Position numbers and translations under genes: made by a program. Below, one piece after another: positions 24,661-32,865 of a stretch of DNA of 64,000 nt. Numbering within the stretch: position 1 is the first letter of the stretch; every line of letters starts with the position of its first letter. Location of the stretch: contig NZ_JBAHUR010000002.1 in NCBI RefSeq assembly GCF_036689815.1, positions 372,001 through 436,000 of the forward strand, read 5' to 3'. This stretch comes from Magnetovibrio sp. PR-2. GTDB lineage: Bacteria > Pseudomonadota > Alphaproteobacteria > Rhodospirillales > Magnetovibrionaceae. The notes beneath the pieces are model-generated. The model was not told where the DNA came from and made no database searches. It saw only the letters and a program-made list of their open reading frames with translations.

Positions 24661-24951
24661 ATGGACGTCTTACTGCACCTGACAACACCTGAATCGGTAA
24701 AAATTGCATTACCCTTAGGCGTGGCTTTAACGCGCGCAGGTGCTTCATGGGCATGTTTCCTGACCAATGATGGCGTATTGGCGCTCGACAATCCGGACTT
24801 TATCGCAGCCAGTGAAAGTGCATCACGCATCGCCGTGTGTGAACGGTCGTGGGACTTATATAATCCAGACCATAAATGTCCGGTGGAGAAAGGAAGCCAA
24901 ACCACTAACAGCACTTTGATGGCTGAGGCCAGCAAAGTCGTGAGTTTGTAG
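24661..24951 (+). CDS. DsrE-like small protein 1
   Basis: 96 residues with a DsrE/F-like layout: a first strand MDVLLHLTTPE, helix ALPLGVALTRAGASWACFLTND, and a C-terminal cysteine region (CERSWDLYNPDHKCPVE). The fold assignment is by pattern only. AAAGGAA precedes the ATG. It is first of three consecutive small genes whose sizes (96, 92 and 62 residues) recall the DsrE-DsrF-DsrH or TusD-TusC-TusB sets that move sulfur in the cytoplasm. Confidence 0.6.
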   Translation: MDVLLHLTTPESVKIALPLGVALTRAGASWACFLTNDGVLALDNPDFIAASESASRIAVCERSWDLYNPDHKCPVEKGSQTTNSTLMAEASKVVSL

Positions 24952-24962
24952 GGAGCAAGAAA

Positions 24963-25241
24963 GTGAGTAGCAAAAGTATTCTTGTCATGGGGCGACGCGA
25001 TCATACTGAAGCGATGCGCGTTGCTGCTGGTTTAACCATTTGTGGCAACGATGTGCGCTTAGTCTTGATGACAGAGCCTGTCGCAGAAACTCAGGAAAAT
25101 GCAGAGCAAGTGGAACTCTTGGAATTGTCAGATATTACACCGGAGACCACTGTTAAAGAAATGTCAAACGCCCTGGACTTTCTAAATGCAGATGACTTGG
25201 GGCAAGTCATTGCTCAAAGCGATTGTGTAATCAGCATCTAA
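24963..25241 (+). CDS. DsrE/DsrF-like small protein 2
   Basis: 92 residues from a GTG start. SILVMGRRDHTEAMRVAAGL and NDVRLVLMTEPV are typical first strand, helix and second strand of the DsrE/F fold. The C-terminus ends in SDCVISI with a Cys, as in DsrF-type proteins. It follows the first DsrE-like gene by 11 bases. It probably forms a hetero-oligomer with its neighbours. Confidence 0.65.
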   Translation: MSSKSILVMGRRDHTEAMRVAAGLTICGNDVRLVLMTEPVAETQENAEQVELLELSDITPETTVKEMSNALDFLNADDLGQVIAQSDCVISI

Positions 25242-25272
25242 GCCATACGAACAAGACTGAGGAAGTGAAATT

Positions 25273-25461
25273 ATGACCATTTTGGAATTATACACAGGTC
25301 TTTTTCCCGACGCTGACACAGTGGCGGCTTCCGTCTCCACGCGCGGAGAACAAGACCACATTATCCATCTGGATATAAATGATCTCAAACTTAGCGACAC
25401 GAAACGCTGGGATACGGCCGTGACAGCCATTCTTCATGCTGACTTGGTTGTCACATTATAG
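25273..25461 (+). CDS. DsrH-sized small protein 3
   Basis: 62 residues (ILELYTGLFPDADTVAASVS, then IIHLDINDLKLSD). It is shorter than DsrH/TusB (about 95) and lacks a cysteine, so the name rests on position in a three-gene set only. GAGGAAGTG precedes the ATG. It ends 44 bases before the rhodanese gene. Confidence 0.5.
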   Translation: MTILELYTGLFPDADTVAASVSTRGEQDHIIHLDINDLKLSDTKRWDTAVTAILHADLVVTL

Positions 25462-25505
25462 CGGACTTACCGCAAAACAGAATGCAACCACAAAGGGAGG
25501 TGCAA

Positions 25506-26450
25506 ATGTCTAAACAAGGAACAAATCTGGGGAACTGGCTGGGAATGATCTGTGTAACGGTGCTTGCACTCGCAGCAAGCACCGCTCATGCTGCTGAGCC
25601 ATTGGTCAGTGCCAAATGGTTAGCTGCAAACATGGACAAGGTTGTCGTCTTGGATGTACAAGCCAAGGACAAAGACTTTCTAAGCAAAGGCCATATTCCA
25701 AGCGCTGTTTTGGTGCCATGGAAACAAGTGCGCGGTAAGGCTAAAGAAGGTGGTGTAGATCTGATTAAAATGTTACCGAGCAAAGCAAGCTTTACACGTC
25801 TCATGAAAGTGTCCGGTGTGAATAACGATAGTCACGTTGTTATCACAACCAGCGGCTCAAACTCTAGTGACGTGTTTTTGGGAACACGTTTATATTGGCA
25901 ACTGAAATACTATGGTCATGATGAAGTTTCCATGTTGGACGGTGGCAACGCTGCCTGGGCGCTATCCAAGCAGGCTTTGAGCAAGTCTGCTGAAGCCAAG
26001 CCCCAACCCGGAAACTTTACAGCGCGTGCAGAACGCAAAGAGCTTTTGACGACCACTGCAGACATCCAATCTCTGGTGAACCAAAAGTCTCGCAATCTGA
26101 TTGATGCCCGCACCCTAGACTATCACCTGGGTCTCGAGCAGAAAAAGAAATACGTTTTTGATGCAGGGCATATCCCCGGCTCGAAAATCGTGCCGCACGA
26201 TGTCTTGTTGACACATGGTAAGGCCGCTAAATTCCGTTCTGCAGAACAGCTCAAAGGAACACTCACGGCCATGGGTGTTGACCTCAAGTCTGATAACGTA
26301 ACTTACTGTAATAGCGGACACCTTGGCAGTGGGCTCTGGTTCGTACTGCACGAACTCAGCGGGAACAAAAGTGCTAAACTGTACGATGGTTCGATGCATG
26401 CCTGGACCAAAGGCAACACCCGTCCCGTCACAACTTTTGCTTTGAACTGA
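25506..26450 (+). CDS. Exported two-domain rhodanese (active)
   Basis: 314 residues; GGGAGG lies before the ATG at 25506. The signal peptide (IC-VTVLALAASTAHAA) is followed by two rhodanese domains: the first has FLSKGHIPSAVLVPW without a catalytic Cys, the second RTLDYHLG, AGHIPGSKIVPHD and the active loop VTYCNSGHLGSG. It is a periplasmic sulfurtransferase of thiosulfate or mercaptopyruvate type. It differs in sequence from the rhodanese at 16519 and was not produced by a recent duplication. It may load sulfur onto the Gly-Gly-Cys protein or the YeeE pair. Confidence 0.87.
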   Translation: MSKQGTNLGNWLGMICVTVLALAASTAHAAEPLVSAKWLAANMDKVVVLDVQAKDKDFLSKGHIPSAVLVPWKQVRGKAKEGGVDLIKMLPSKASFTRLMKVSGVNNDSHVVITTSGSNSSDVFLGTRLYWQLKYYGHDEVSMLDGGNAAWALSKQALSKSAEAKPQPGNFTARAERKELLTTTADIQSLVNQKSRNLIDARTLDYHLGLEQKKKYVFDAGHIPGSKIVPHDVLLTHGKAAKFRSAEQLKGTLTAMGVDLKSDNVTYCNSGHLGSGLWFVLHELSGNKSAKLYDGSMHAWTKGNTRPVTTFALN

Positions 26451-26484
26451 CAGACTAAACAGTGATGGATCGCAACACAGCCCA

Positions 26485-27168
26485 ATGAAAAAAAGAACTT
26501 TAAATAGAAGGGCTTTGATTTCGACCGCGGTGTTCAAAAGCATCGCGGTCGCTTTCGTTTTGTTGATGAGCACTCACCTTTCAATTTCCTATGCAGACGA
26601 AGGTGTTGATAAGCACCCAACGCTGGCTGCTGAATTGTTAATTGTACGAAGTGATCTTGATCGTCTGTCTCTCCATAGCCAGCTTCCTCAGCGCCATGCT
26701 CAAGGCCTCCGCGATCGGGTCAAAGGCGGTCTTGGTGTACTGCCATGGCTATTAGAACAAGCGGGAGATTTTCAAGGGGCGAAGAAGCTGCGTGCATATA
26801 AAGCATCTTCAACGCATCGGTCAGGAGCAATGATTAAACTCTTAGACATGTTAATTGAGTCCCATCCGCTAAACACTCAACGTTATTATCCACGACACCT
26901 TACGATGCGCCAATATAGAGAGGCCCGCCTAATTCATGATTCTTATTGTGCGGGTTGTCATGATAATGCAGGCCAAGGGGATAAGAGCACATTGTTACCT
27001 GCGCGAGATTTGAAACTTATGGCACTTGAGGCGAGCCCTCGTATTTTTCTTGCGCGTCTGATCAACGGGGTAAAAGGGGATCATACAATTTTATTCGAAA
27101 ATCCGCTAACAGTTGATCAAGTGAGTTCATTGTGGTGGCTTTATAGCCAGGAGAACAATGAAGAATAA
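26485..27168 (+). CDS. Exported c-type cytochrome, one haem
   Basis: 227 residues. The N-terminal signal is long (basic KKRTLNRRALIST then hydrophobic AVAFVLLMSTHLS). One haem site CAGCH sits at SYCAGCHDNAGQGDK near residue 155. A possible distal Met lies in KLMALEASPRIFLARL. The first 130 residues are helical and unassigned. As last gene of the sulfur cluster it could take electrons released by sulfur oxidation. The ribosome site before the ATG is weak. Confidence 0.85.
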   Translation: MKKRTLNRRALISTAVFKSIAVAFVLLMSTHLSISYADEGVDKHPTLAAELLIVRSDLDRLSLHSQLPQRHAQGLRDRVKGGLGVLPWLLEQAGDFQGAKKLRAYKASSTHRSGAMIKLLDMLIESHPLNTQRYYPRHLTMRQYREARLIHDSYCAGCHDNAGQGDKSTLLPARDLKLMALEASPRIFLARLINGVKGDHTILFENPLTVDQVSSLWWLYSQENNEE

Positions 27169-27169
27169 T

Positions 27170-27706
27170 GATTTATCACCGATGATCTGCCCACACTCAC
27201 GGTCATAGATACGTTCTCGCGATATGCTCCCGTGCTTGATCCTCGGCTCAGCTATCGCGGCGAACATGTCGTGCAAAATTCTCGAACGGGTATGTTGGAA
27301 AATCGGGTATCCGAAAACCATCCGGGTTGACCAGGGCTCGGAGTTTATCTCACATGACCTAGACTTATGGGCTCACCAAGGTGACGTGATACTCGACTTC
27401 AGTCGGCCCGGAAAACTGACGGATAATGCCTTCATCGAGGGTTTCAATAGGCGCTTCCGGAAAGAATGTCTGAACGCGCATTGGTTCCTAAGTCTTGACG
27501 ATGCCCGCCAAAAGCTAGAGGATTAGCGTAGAGGCTACAACGAAATTCGACTACATAGCACGGCAACAACACGCCGATATCCCTGCAAAACAGCTCTGGG
27601 CCAACAGCCCAACATGAGCCTCAACACCCGGAAACCTCCGGTCGGGTGGTCCAACAACGAGGAGTGCTTCAGCGCCACTATCCTATCCAGATAACCGGGA
27701 CCCCTT
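27170..27706 (+). pseudogene. IS3-family (IS407-type) transposase remnant
   Basis: Pieces of an OrfB integrase core: LTVIDTFSRYAP in one frame, then RVDQGSEFIS, LDFSRPGKLTDNAFIEGFN and RFRKECLNAHWFLSLDDAR in another. The expected Trp after ARQKLED is a stop codon, and YNEIRLHS follows out of order. The 5' half is missing, with at least one frameshift and one nonsense change. The likely right end is near 27700, directly before the next ORF. It separates the sulfur cluster from the recombinase region. Confidence 0.8.
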
Positions 27707-27710
27707 CAAC

Positions 27711-28502
27711 TTGCAACTCACGTTTGATAATATTTCAACTTATTTATCCAATACCATCACGCTTGCCTCTCAACAGGGATGGCGTGATGCGCTCTGGGCA
27801 GCTTTTTGGGATGGAAATTTTGAACAGCCAGAAACAGATCTGCACACAGAGGACGACAACGACTTTGTCTGTGCAAACCAGAACCTGCCAGATGACCCAA
27901 CACACAGCACACTCATGCCCCGGAACCGATTCTTAACGCTTGAATTGTTTGTTTTGAAAGGTTGGCTTCCCAGAATATTACAAGAAGACGTGAAATGGAG
28001 CCCAGACATTGCACCTGATAATGATCGCATTACTGATTGTTATATAAAACTGGCCAAAACAGATATTTCATCCTGCCCCAAAGCTGCTATCGCGTATTTT
28101 CTGAAAATGTCCATCACACGGCAGAAATTGGCCCTGTGGCTACAATTTAAACACCTTCCCATTCCCGATGATTTGCAATGCGACATACCTCAACCCGACC
28201 AAAATCCCAAGTGTGAGACACCTGCCCCAGCCCTAACCCCCGATGATCAAATCAAGCCTGAACAGGTTGGCCCACCTGGCCCTTCTAAAAGAAACATGAC
28301 AAGTATTTTAGAAAAACTATGCGAGCGTATTGATAATGGAACAGTCATTCGCGGTAACTGTTCAGATGAAGCACTTTGGCTAAAAGCTTGGGCGGATGAA
28401 AACTTGGGTGAAGGAACCCGAGCTCTTGGTACAATACGCAATGCCATCTCACACACCTACAATGAACAGAATCTGAATAAACCCAAGAAAACAAAGCATT
28501 AA
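27711..28502 (+). CDS. Hypothetical protein next to the IS3 end
   Basis: Frame of 263 codons with a weak TTG start abutting the insertion-sequence end, so the true N-terminus may have been lost. Visible features are an N-terminal helical part (ISTYLSNTITLASQQGWRDA), a middle rich in acidic residues, a Pro-rich linker (PAPALTPDDQIKPEQVGPPG) and a C-terminal helical part (LWLKAWADENLGEGTRALG). No family recognised. It lies upstream of the recombinase on the same strand. Confidence 0.5.
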   Translation: MQLTFDNISTYLSNTITLASQQGWRDALWAAFWDGNFEQPETDLHTEDDNDFVCANQNLPDDPTHSTLMPRNRFLTLELFVLKGWLPRILQEDVKWSPDIAPDNDRITDCYIKLAKTDISSCPKAAIAYFLKMSITRQKLALWLQFKHLPIPDDLQCDIPQPDQNPKCETPAPALTPDDQIKPEQVGPPGPSKRNMTSILEKLCERIDNGTVIRGNCSDEALWLKAWADENLGEGTRALGTIRNAISHTYNEQNLNKPKKTKH

Positions 28503-28859
28503 ACGGCCTGCATGAATTGCTGCATAACGTTTTCCTGTTATTGCACAAAAATTCATTTTTTAATGCAAATGTAACCTGACAGCCTACCTGCACATTCACA
28601 CGACACCAGTCGGTATGGAGCAGAAAGTTGAAATCAGGACCTCCTCAGACAGTAAATGTAAACAACCGCATGGTTACGGTGTACGCCTTCTTTTGTCAGC
28701 CAACTACTATGCGTACGTCCACCTCGGAAATATTGATCATTTGGTCTGATCACGGTCTTTCAGGGCTTACTGCTCCTCAATTTGGTATCTGCATCGTTGT
28801 GGCTCGTGGTGTTACCCCAAGCACAAAATTTGTAGAAGTAACGTAGGGAGTACAGGTCA
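28503..28859. other. Spacer upstream of the recombinase
   Basis: A TTG-started frame of 72 codons (28628..28846) crosses this spacer and contains VTVYAFFCQPTTMRTST; it has no recognised family, and I do not call it a gene. GTAGGGAG at its end is the ribosome site of the recombinase. Confidence 0.35.
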
Positions 28860-29798
28860 ATGAAACAGAAAACGCAACACGCTTATTGGATCCGGGCAGC
28901 CCAATTGATCCACCAATGCTCAAAGGACTTGAGTCTGCCAAAAGATCAGAACGCATCCCCAATTACGGTTGCTAATTGGCTCGTTCATAAACGTCCCAAG
29001 ATTTCCAAAAACACGTGGCGGCACTACAAGGCTGCTTTGATGTATGCACTGCCAATTCAATATGAGATTGAAGGCGAAATCGCTGCCGATCTGTTAGCTG
29101 AGGAGAGCCAAACAGGAGCAATGAAAAAGGGGCAGACAACGTCTGCCCTGAAAGCAAAATATCTGCCCCCAGACGATTTGCAAAAAATCTTGATCTGGCT
29201 TTCAAAACAGAAATCCAGTTATGCACGCCCCCTCACACTTTTCCTTCTGGCCTCAATCTTGACTGGCCTCCGTCCGGGAGAATGGCAAAATGCGGTTCTT
29301 GTCAAAGCAAAAAGGCGTAAACACCCATATGAAATCCGGCTTTGCGTCCGAAATGCCAAAACGAATAGGAATCGTGGACGGGGGATTTTTCGTTTTGTCA
29401 TTCTTAATGATTTTGCCCCTCTTCCATTGGCATTTATCGAAGAATTGCACGAATGGAAATTCCAAAAGTTGAGGGAAGAAAAGACAAAGTGGTCATCAAT
29501 CCAAGCCTCACTCGCACGCCTTTTGAGCGAGGCAAATTCGGCATTGTGGCCGAAAAGAAAGCACCATTACACTCTCTATAGCTGCCGTCATCAAGCAGCC
29601 GCAAATTTCAAGCAGATGTTTGTGAAAGATGAGGTTGCCGCAATTATGGGACACAAGTCACTTGAAACGGCAGGCAGCCACTATGGCAAAGCACGCAAAG
29701 GGCAAACAGACCTCTTACCAAACCTTCCTCTCAGCTACCCTATCCCCCCACAGCGATTGAAAAAGGTCAAAGCCATGTCAGCCGCCACCTTCTCCTAA
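28860..29798 (+). CDS. Tyrosine recombinase / integrase
   Basis: 312 residues. An N-terminal helical core-binding part (about 1-85) is followed by a catalytic domain with Arg138 in LTGLRPGE, Arg243 in LYSCRHQ, His265 in IMGHKS and the nucleophile Tyr275 in SHYGKA. The His normally found in H-x-x-R is Tyr240 here. Length and layout fit integrases of genomic islands rather than XerCD. It lies 4.4 kb from the tRNA-Lys 3' end. It could have inserted the whole accessory region or only the small element to its right. Confidence 0.85.
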   Translation: MKQKTQHAYWIRAAQLIHQCSKDLSLPKDQNASPITVANWLVHKRPKISKNTWRHYKAALMYALPIQYEIEGEIAADLLAEESQTGAMKKGQTTSALKAKYLPPDDLQKILIWLSKQKSSYARPLTLFLLASILTGLRPGEWQNAVLVKAKRRKHPYEIRLCVRNAKTNRNRGRGIFRFVILNDFAPLPLAFIEELHEWKFQKLREEKTKWSSIQASLARLLSEANSALWPKRKHHYTLYSCRHQAAANFKQMFVKDEVAAIMGHKSLETAGSHYGKARKGQTDLLPNLPLSYPIPPQRLKKVKAMSAATFS

Positions 29799-30061
29799 AA
29801 CTGGGAACGATCATCGAAATAAACAACGCCTAAAATAACATCAGGTGTTTAGCAGTAAATTGCCTTTACCGAAGCGATCTACGAAACCTTGACACGCCCC
29901 AGAATGCTTTGTGCCTGTAAAGACAACTCTTCCGTATAAGTCCCATGACAACCCAAATTCAGAACTATCAAGGCAGCCCCAAAAGGAGAAAAACTTAATG
30001 AGCAAACCTTGTGCGACCATGCCTTAGTGCGTGCTTCGTATACACAATATCCACAAGAATT
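29799..30061. other. Spacer between recombinase and XRE regulator
   Basis: No supported gene. The right end leads into the promoter of the regulator gene. Confidence 0.35.
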
Positions 30062-30089
30062 TTGACAAATGGGCACTTGCTATTATACA
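30062..30089 (+). promoter_or_regulatory. Sigma-70 type promoter of the XRE gene
   Basis: TTGACA at 30062..30067 and TATACA at 30084..30089 are separated by 16 bases. The ATG follows 33 bases after the -10 box. This is one of the clearest consensus promoters in the window. Confidence 0.7.
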
Positions 30090-30100
30090 CTATAGGTGTA
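30086..30100. promoter_or_regulatory. Inverted repeat overlapping the XRE promoter
   Basis: TACAC-TATAG-GTGTA is a perfect 5-5-5 palindrome that overlaps the -10 box and the likely transcription start. It is a natural operator for the regulator encoded just downstream (autorepression). Confidence 0.65.
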
Positions 30101-30121
30101 CCAATAAGCAGGATTAAGAAA

Positions 30122-30649
30122 ATGGCACCCAATAAGGTTGAAAAATTACGCAAAGCACGTGCTTGGACGAGGAAAGTCTTGGCCGATAAAGTTGGCATAT
30201 CACACAGCATGATGACAAAAATTGAGCGTGGTGAGCGCCGTCTCCACGAAGATCAGGTGCGCGATTTTGCAAAAATTTTTGGTGTAAGCGCTGGTGAAGT
30301 CGTTGAAGGAGTAGAAGAACTACAACGTGTCCCCATTATTTATGTATCCGAACTACCTGCCATTGCTTATGGCGCCGAGCGCCCGGATCATGCGGAAACT
30401 TTGCCTATAAAATCAGAAAATAAGGATCTGATAGCCATCCGTTACGATGCTGATTTTGGCGTTGAAGTATCAGTTGGTAAAACCAAAGTGCCGGAAGCAG
30501 CAGTTGTCGTTGCCAACCCGAAAACACGAGAGGGTGAGGGATTGTTTTTTGCCACGCGCGGGACATCAATAGCGATAGTCACAGACAAAGACCTGACGAG
30601 AAAAACAAAGCCTTTAGCAAAGATCACTCATTTTATTACGGAACTCTGA
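30122..30649 (+). CDS. XRE-family regulator with S24-like C-terminal domain
   Basis: 175 residues from ATG 30122 (AGGA eight bases upstream). The N-terminal helix-turn-helix is VEKLRKARAWTRKVLADKVG then ISHSMMTKIERGER. The C-terminal part has beta-rich segments (DLIAIRYDADFGVEV, AAVVVANPKTREGE) that resemble the S24/LexA-like fold of phage repressors, but the Ser-Lys dyad is not evident. It probably represses itself through the palindrome at its promoter and may control the AAA+ cassette downstream. Confidence 0.8.
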   Translation: MAPNKVEKLRKARAWTRKVLADKVGISHSMMTKIERGERRLHEDQVRDFAKIFGVSAGEVVEGVEELQRVPIIYVSELPAIAYGAERPDHAETLPIKSENKDLIAIRYDADFGVEVSVGKTKVPEAAVVVANPKTREGEGLFFATRGTSIAIVTDKDLTRKTKPLAKITHFITEL

Positions 30650-30744
30650 CATGACCTACCTCTTTGCAACCAAAACTATATGAACGCACTCCCGCTTTGA
30701 GCGGGTGATCGCGCTTGTTTAAGTTTTGAATGTGGAGGTGTGTT

Positions 30745-32499
30745 ATGGATACTGTTCTTTGGGGTCCGGAAAAAATTGCTAAACATGTTGTCTCTGGTCT
30801 GCTGAAAATGCCTGCGGATGTGGGGGTATCGCTTTTTATCGCGATGCATTCACCAGCCCAACGGGTCTTCGGTCAGAGTGCTTATACCCCCTCTTCCCTG
30901 CGAATTGTTGTCAAAAATCTTGAAGCAAAATACAAAGATGTCACCGAATTAAACCCAGAAGATGTGCGCTGGTATTCGCTGATCGCGCAGGCTGCCGAAG
31001 AAGGCTTGATTGAGGTCGCCTGTCGGTTTCTTGCGGCGGCGCGTTCCCATCAAAAATATCTGCCGCGCGCCGAAAAGGCTTATGTTGCAGCTACAATTGA
31101 GGAAATCTGGTCATGTATGGCTGGGACGACGGATGATGACTCGATCCGGAAACTCTCAAGCACGATCTGTCTCCTTCGGGCAAAGTTGGACGGCACCGAT
31201 AATCACGAAAACATCAGGAAGGCGTTTGACACCGACCTGTCACCTGAGGATGTCGAGCTTATCAATAAATCCCTCAAGCAACTCAAAAAAGACGAAGACG
31301 AATGGGGCCTATCTGCATGCGGAATCGACAATCTTGATGACGGTCTCCCGGAAGACGCGAGAATCTTTGCGGGTCTGCAGGAAATCGTATTCCAAGAATG
31401 TGGTCTCCGGATTTTTTATCATCTCGTCGGTCAGACTTTCCGGCTCCATGACCTGCCTGCAGCACACCTTTTAAAGCGCGCGGTCGACGCATGTCTCGAA
31501 GCCGAAAAGCCCGCTATGGATACAAGTACATCTTACGCGTATATCCTTGAGACGCTTGGTAATAAGCCTGCCGCTCAGCGAGCCGTCCCCGTGACAGACG
31601 TCCCCGCAGATCACGTGATCGTTGCGCCTCGGCTCGGGCAGGCCGCCACTTATGGGGATCGTCGTCTATCAATCAAAAATCACGAGCATCTCAGCAAACC
31701 GCTGAAGTTGATGCCGTCGGCTGTGTCACCTGACGAGCTGCGTGAATTGTTGACAAAGGAATTCCCATGGATGTCCGCGCCAATCGATCTGATTTGTAGG
31801 GATATGGGTCTGCGGGAAAGTTATGGCCAGCGAGAGTTTTCGCTTCCGCCGATGCTCATCTGGGGTCGTCCGGGCACGGGTAAGACACGTTTTGTCCAGA
31901 GGCTCGCGAAGCATATTGGCCTGCCCTCAGATATGATTTCGTTGGCGGGCGCGGCTGATGACCGCGCGCTCAGGGGCACAGGCGCGGGGTATTCCACAGC
32001 CAATCCCAGCTATCCGACACTTAAAATCTCGGAGACCAAATGTCCGAATCCAGTCTTGATTTTTGATGAGGTGGACAAATCCAAAGCTGGCGGTTGGAAT
32101 GGCGATCCCATCCAAACTTTATTGATGTGGACCGAGCGGGAGAATGCGAAAGCCTTTTTTGACGATTGCCTTTTGACATCAATTAAGCTGAGTTTTGTCA
32201 ACTTTTTTGCCACCGCGAACGAAATTAAAGATTTACCGATGCCGTTTTTGTCGCGCTTTCGCGTCATCGAGACGCCCGCGCCGGAGCCAGAGCATGTGCG
32301 CGCGATCATTGGTGGGGTGAGGGCAGATTTTGCTGAAGAGGTAGGTGTGGACCCCCGCTTTATCCCGGAACTTGAAGAGGCAGAGCTGATGTATCTGGAA
32401 GACATTTTTGCAAAGCACGCAAACGTCAGATCGGTGATCCGCATGACGCAAAAACTTTTGGATCGGCGCGAACGCATTCAGCGCGAGATGCCGCACTAA
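30745..32499 (+). CDS. Lon-like AAA+ ATPase without protease domain
   Basis: 584 residues; GGAGG lies before the ATG at 30745. About 340 N-terminal residues are helical and unassigned. The AAA+ module follows: Walker A WGRPGTGKTRF (near 380), a Lon-like stretch GTGAGYSTANPSYPTL, Walker B PVLIFDEVDKSKAGG, sensor 1 FFATANEIKDLP with arginine finger SRFRV, and a C-terminal lid ending NVRSVIRMTQKLL. The order resembles the Lon ATPase, but no Ser-Lys peptidase domain follows. It heads a three-gene run with two small ORFs. Function unknown; remodelling in a defence or mobile-element cassette is a guess. Confidence 0.8.
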   Translation: MDTVLWGPEKIAKHVVSGLLKMPADVGVSLFIAMHSPAQRVFGQSAYTPSSLRIVVKNLEAKYKDVTELNPEDVRWYSLIAQAAEEGLIEVACRFLAAARSHQKYLPRAEKAYVAATIEEIWSCMAGTTDDDSIRKLSSTICLLRAKLDGTDNHENIRKAFDTDLSPEDVELINKSLKQLKKDEDEWGLSACGIDNLDDGLPEDARIFAGLQEIVFQECGLRIFYHLVGQTFRLHDLPAAHLLKRAVDACLEAEKPAMDTSTSYAYILETLGNKPAAQRAVPVTDVPADHVIVAPRLGQAATYGDRRLSIKNHEHLSKPLKLMPSAVSPDELRELLTKEFPWMSAPIDLICRDMGLRESYGQREFSLPPMLIWGRPGTGKTRFVQRLAKHIGLPSDMISLAGAADDRALRGTGAGYSTANPSYPTLKISETKCPNPVLIFDEVDKSKAGGWNGDPIQTLLMWTERENAKAFFDDCLLTSIKLSFVNFFATANEIKDLPMPFLSRFRVIETPAPEPEHVRAIIGGVRADFAEEVGVDPRFIPELEEAELMYLEDIFAKHANVRSVIRMTQKLLDRRERIQREMPH

Positions 32500-32511
32500 G
32501 GGAGGTGTGAG

Positions 32512-32817
32512 ATGTCATATGTAGATCGAGCAATCACGGAGGCCTATATCGGCTGTCAGGACCCACTCATGGGCCTTCACGGACGTCCTGAGGACGTTGG
32601 GCCCGCCGATGGACAGCCGTTGTATGTAGGTGATATCCCGGGCTTTCTGGCGCAGGCGAAGCTGTCCATGCAGTATTGGCCAACCGCCGAAAATTTGATT
32701 TGGTGGCAGGATCGGTTGTCCGAGCAAAGCTTCGGCGGGAATCCTGCGTTTTTTAACAAGGTGATGATCGGTTCGGCGCTCCGGATCATTGCGATGAATA
32801 TCAGAGAAATGAGGTGA
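32512..32817 (+). CDS. Hypothetical protein of the AAA+ cassette (101 aa)
   Basis: 101 residues, starting 12 bases after the ATPase stop with an almost identical ribosome site (GGAGGTGTGAG). The sequence has GLHGRPEDVGPADGQPLYV and QYWPTAENLIWWQDRLSEQS. It is rich in Trp and Tyr and soluble. No family recognised. It is probably a partner of the ATPase. Confidence 0.7.
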   Translation: MSYVDRAITEAYIGCQDPLMGLHGRPEDVGPADGQPLYVGDIPGFLAQAKLSMQYWPTAENLIWWQDRLSEQSFGGNPAFFNKVMIGSALRIIAMNIREMR

Positions 32818-32822
32818 TTCCG

Positions 32823-32847
32823 AACACTTTCCATTTTGGAAAGTGTT
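32823..32847 (+). promoter_or_regulatory. Intercistronic hairpin
   Basis: AACACTTTCC-ATTTT-GGAAAGTGTT forms a perfect ten-base-pair stem between the 101-residue and 99-residue genes. Without a following T-run it is more likely an RNA-processing or stability element than a terminator. Confidence 0.5.
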
Positions 32848-32865
32848 GTAGATGGGGAGACATTG

